From assembly GCA_023411715.1 (NCBI GenBank), contig JAEYOM010000146.1:1-13276 (forward strand): 13,276 nt of DNA, written 5' to 3'. Position numbers and translations under genes: made by a program. The notes beneath the pieces are model-generated. The model did not search any database. It was not told the origin of the DNA and saw nothing but the letters and a program-made list of their open reading frames with translations. Source of the stretch: Bacillota bacterium (GTDB lineage Bacteria > Bacillota > Clostridia > Acetivibrionales > DTU013). Below are positions 13,225-13,276 of this stretch, in pieces. Each line of letters begins with the position of its first letter. Within the stretch, counting starts at the first letter, position 1.

Positions 13225-13276
13225 TTGCAGCCGGCCATACTGCCGATCTTCCTGCTCGTCGCCGCCGGCTACATAG
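13225..13276 (+). CDS. Possible 5' end of an AEC-type permease (truncated by window edge)
   Basis: From TTG 13225, 15 nt past the kinase stop codon, the frame reads LQPAILPIFLLVAAGYI to the window end. The ILPIFLLVAAGY pattern resembles the first membrane helix of AEC (auxin efflux carrier/malate permease-like) transporters, which commonly start with ILPIFLL-x-x-x-GY. There is no strong ribosome site and the start is a TTG, so the call rests on 17 residues. Confidence 0.35.
   Translation, partial: MQPAILPIFLLVAAGYI

Overview
The window looks like a chromosomal segment of an anaerobic, low-to-moderate GC Bacillota, most likely a clostridial lineage. The reasons are strong AAGGAG/GGAGG-type ribosome binding sites, housekeeping-like promoters close to TTGACA/TATAAT, frequent AGG (Arg) and ATA (Ile) codons, and the gene repertoire (ArsR-type regulators, MATE and MFS exporters, MetY, GH18 chitinase, multi-PAS kinase). 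This is inference from style; no taxonomic marker gene is present. No rRNA, tRNA, CRISPR array or insertion sequence was seen.

Layout. (1) 7-2010, minus strand: a cysteine-rich ArsR-type regulator lies downstream of a single 542-codon gene that fuses an O6-alkylguanine-DNA methyltransferase (Ogt/MGMT) to an AlkD/COG4912-type DNA alkylation repair domain. The fusion carries two in-frame tandem repeat arrays, one of 11-residue units inside the Ogt N-terminal domain and one of 10-residue units in the linker. (2) 2251-3522, plus strand: metY (O-acetylhomoserine sulfhydrylase), divergent from the repair gene, followed by a double-hairpin terminator. (3) 3632-4663, minus strand: a Gfo/Idh/MocA-family oxidoreductase with altered active-site residues. 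(4) 4942-6793, plus strand: an ArsR-like winged-helix regulator overlapping an MFS exporter, behind a promoter preceded by 11-bp phased direct repeats and containing a palindrome in its spacer. (5) 6843-7052: remains of a TetR-type regulator, followed by a MATE exporter (7170-8567). (6) 8568-8993: non-coding, dominated by a 31-bp tandem array. (7) 8994-10193, minus strand: a GH18 chitinase-like protein without a signal peptide. (8) 10441-13209, plus strand: a soluble histidine kinase with five PAS domains, divergent from the chitinase. (9) From 13225: what may be the first codons of an AEC-type permease, cut by the window edge.

How the parts fit. The regulator/MFS pair forms a typical autoregulated efflux operon, and the MATE gene next to a decayed TetR gene suggests a second efflux locus that lost its local repressor. 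The chitinase and the kinase share a 247-bp divergent control region rich in inverted repeats. One 10-bp word there recurs in the 31-bp array beyond the chitinase 3' end, which hints at common regulation. The window contains three minisatellites within about 8 kb. The two coding ones have unit lengths divisible by three (33 and 30 bp) and the intergenic one does not (31 bp), as expected if frame preservation is under selection.

The most unusual object is the repeat-bearing Ogt-AlkD fusion protein.
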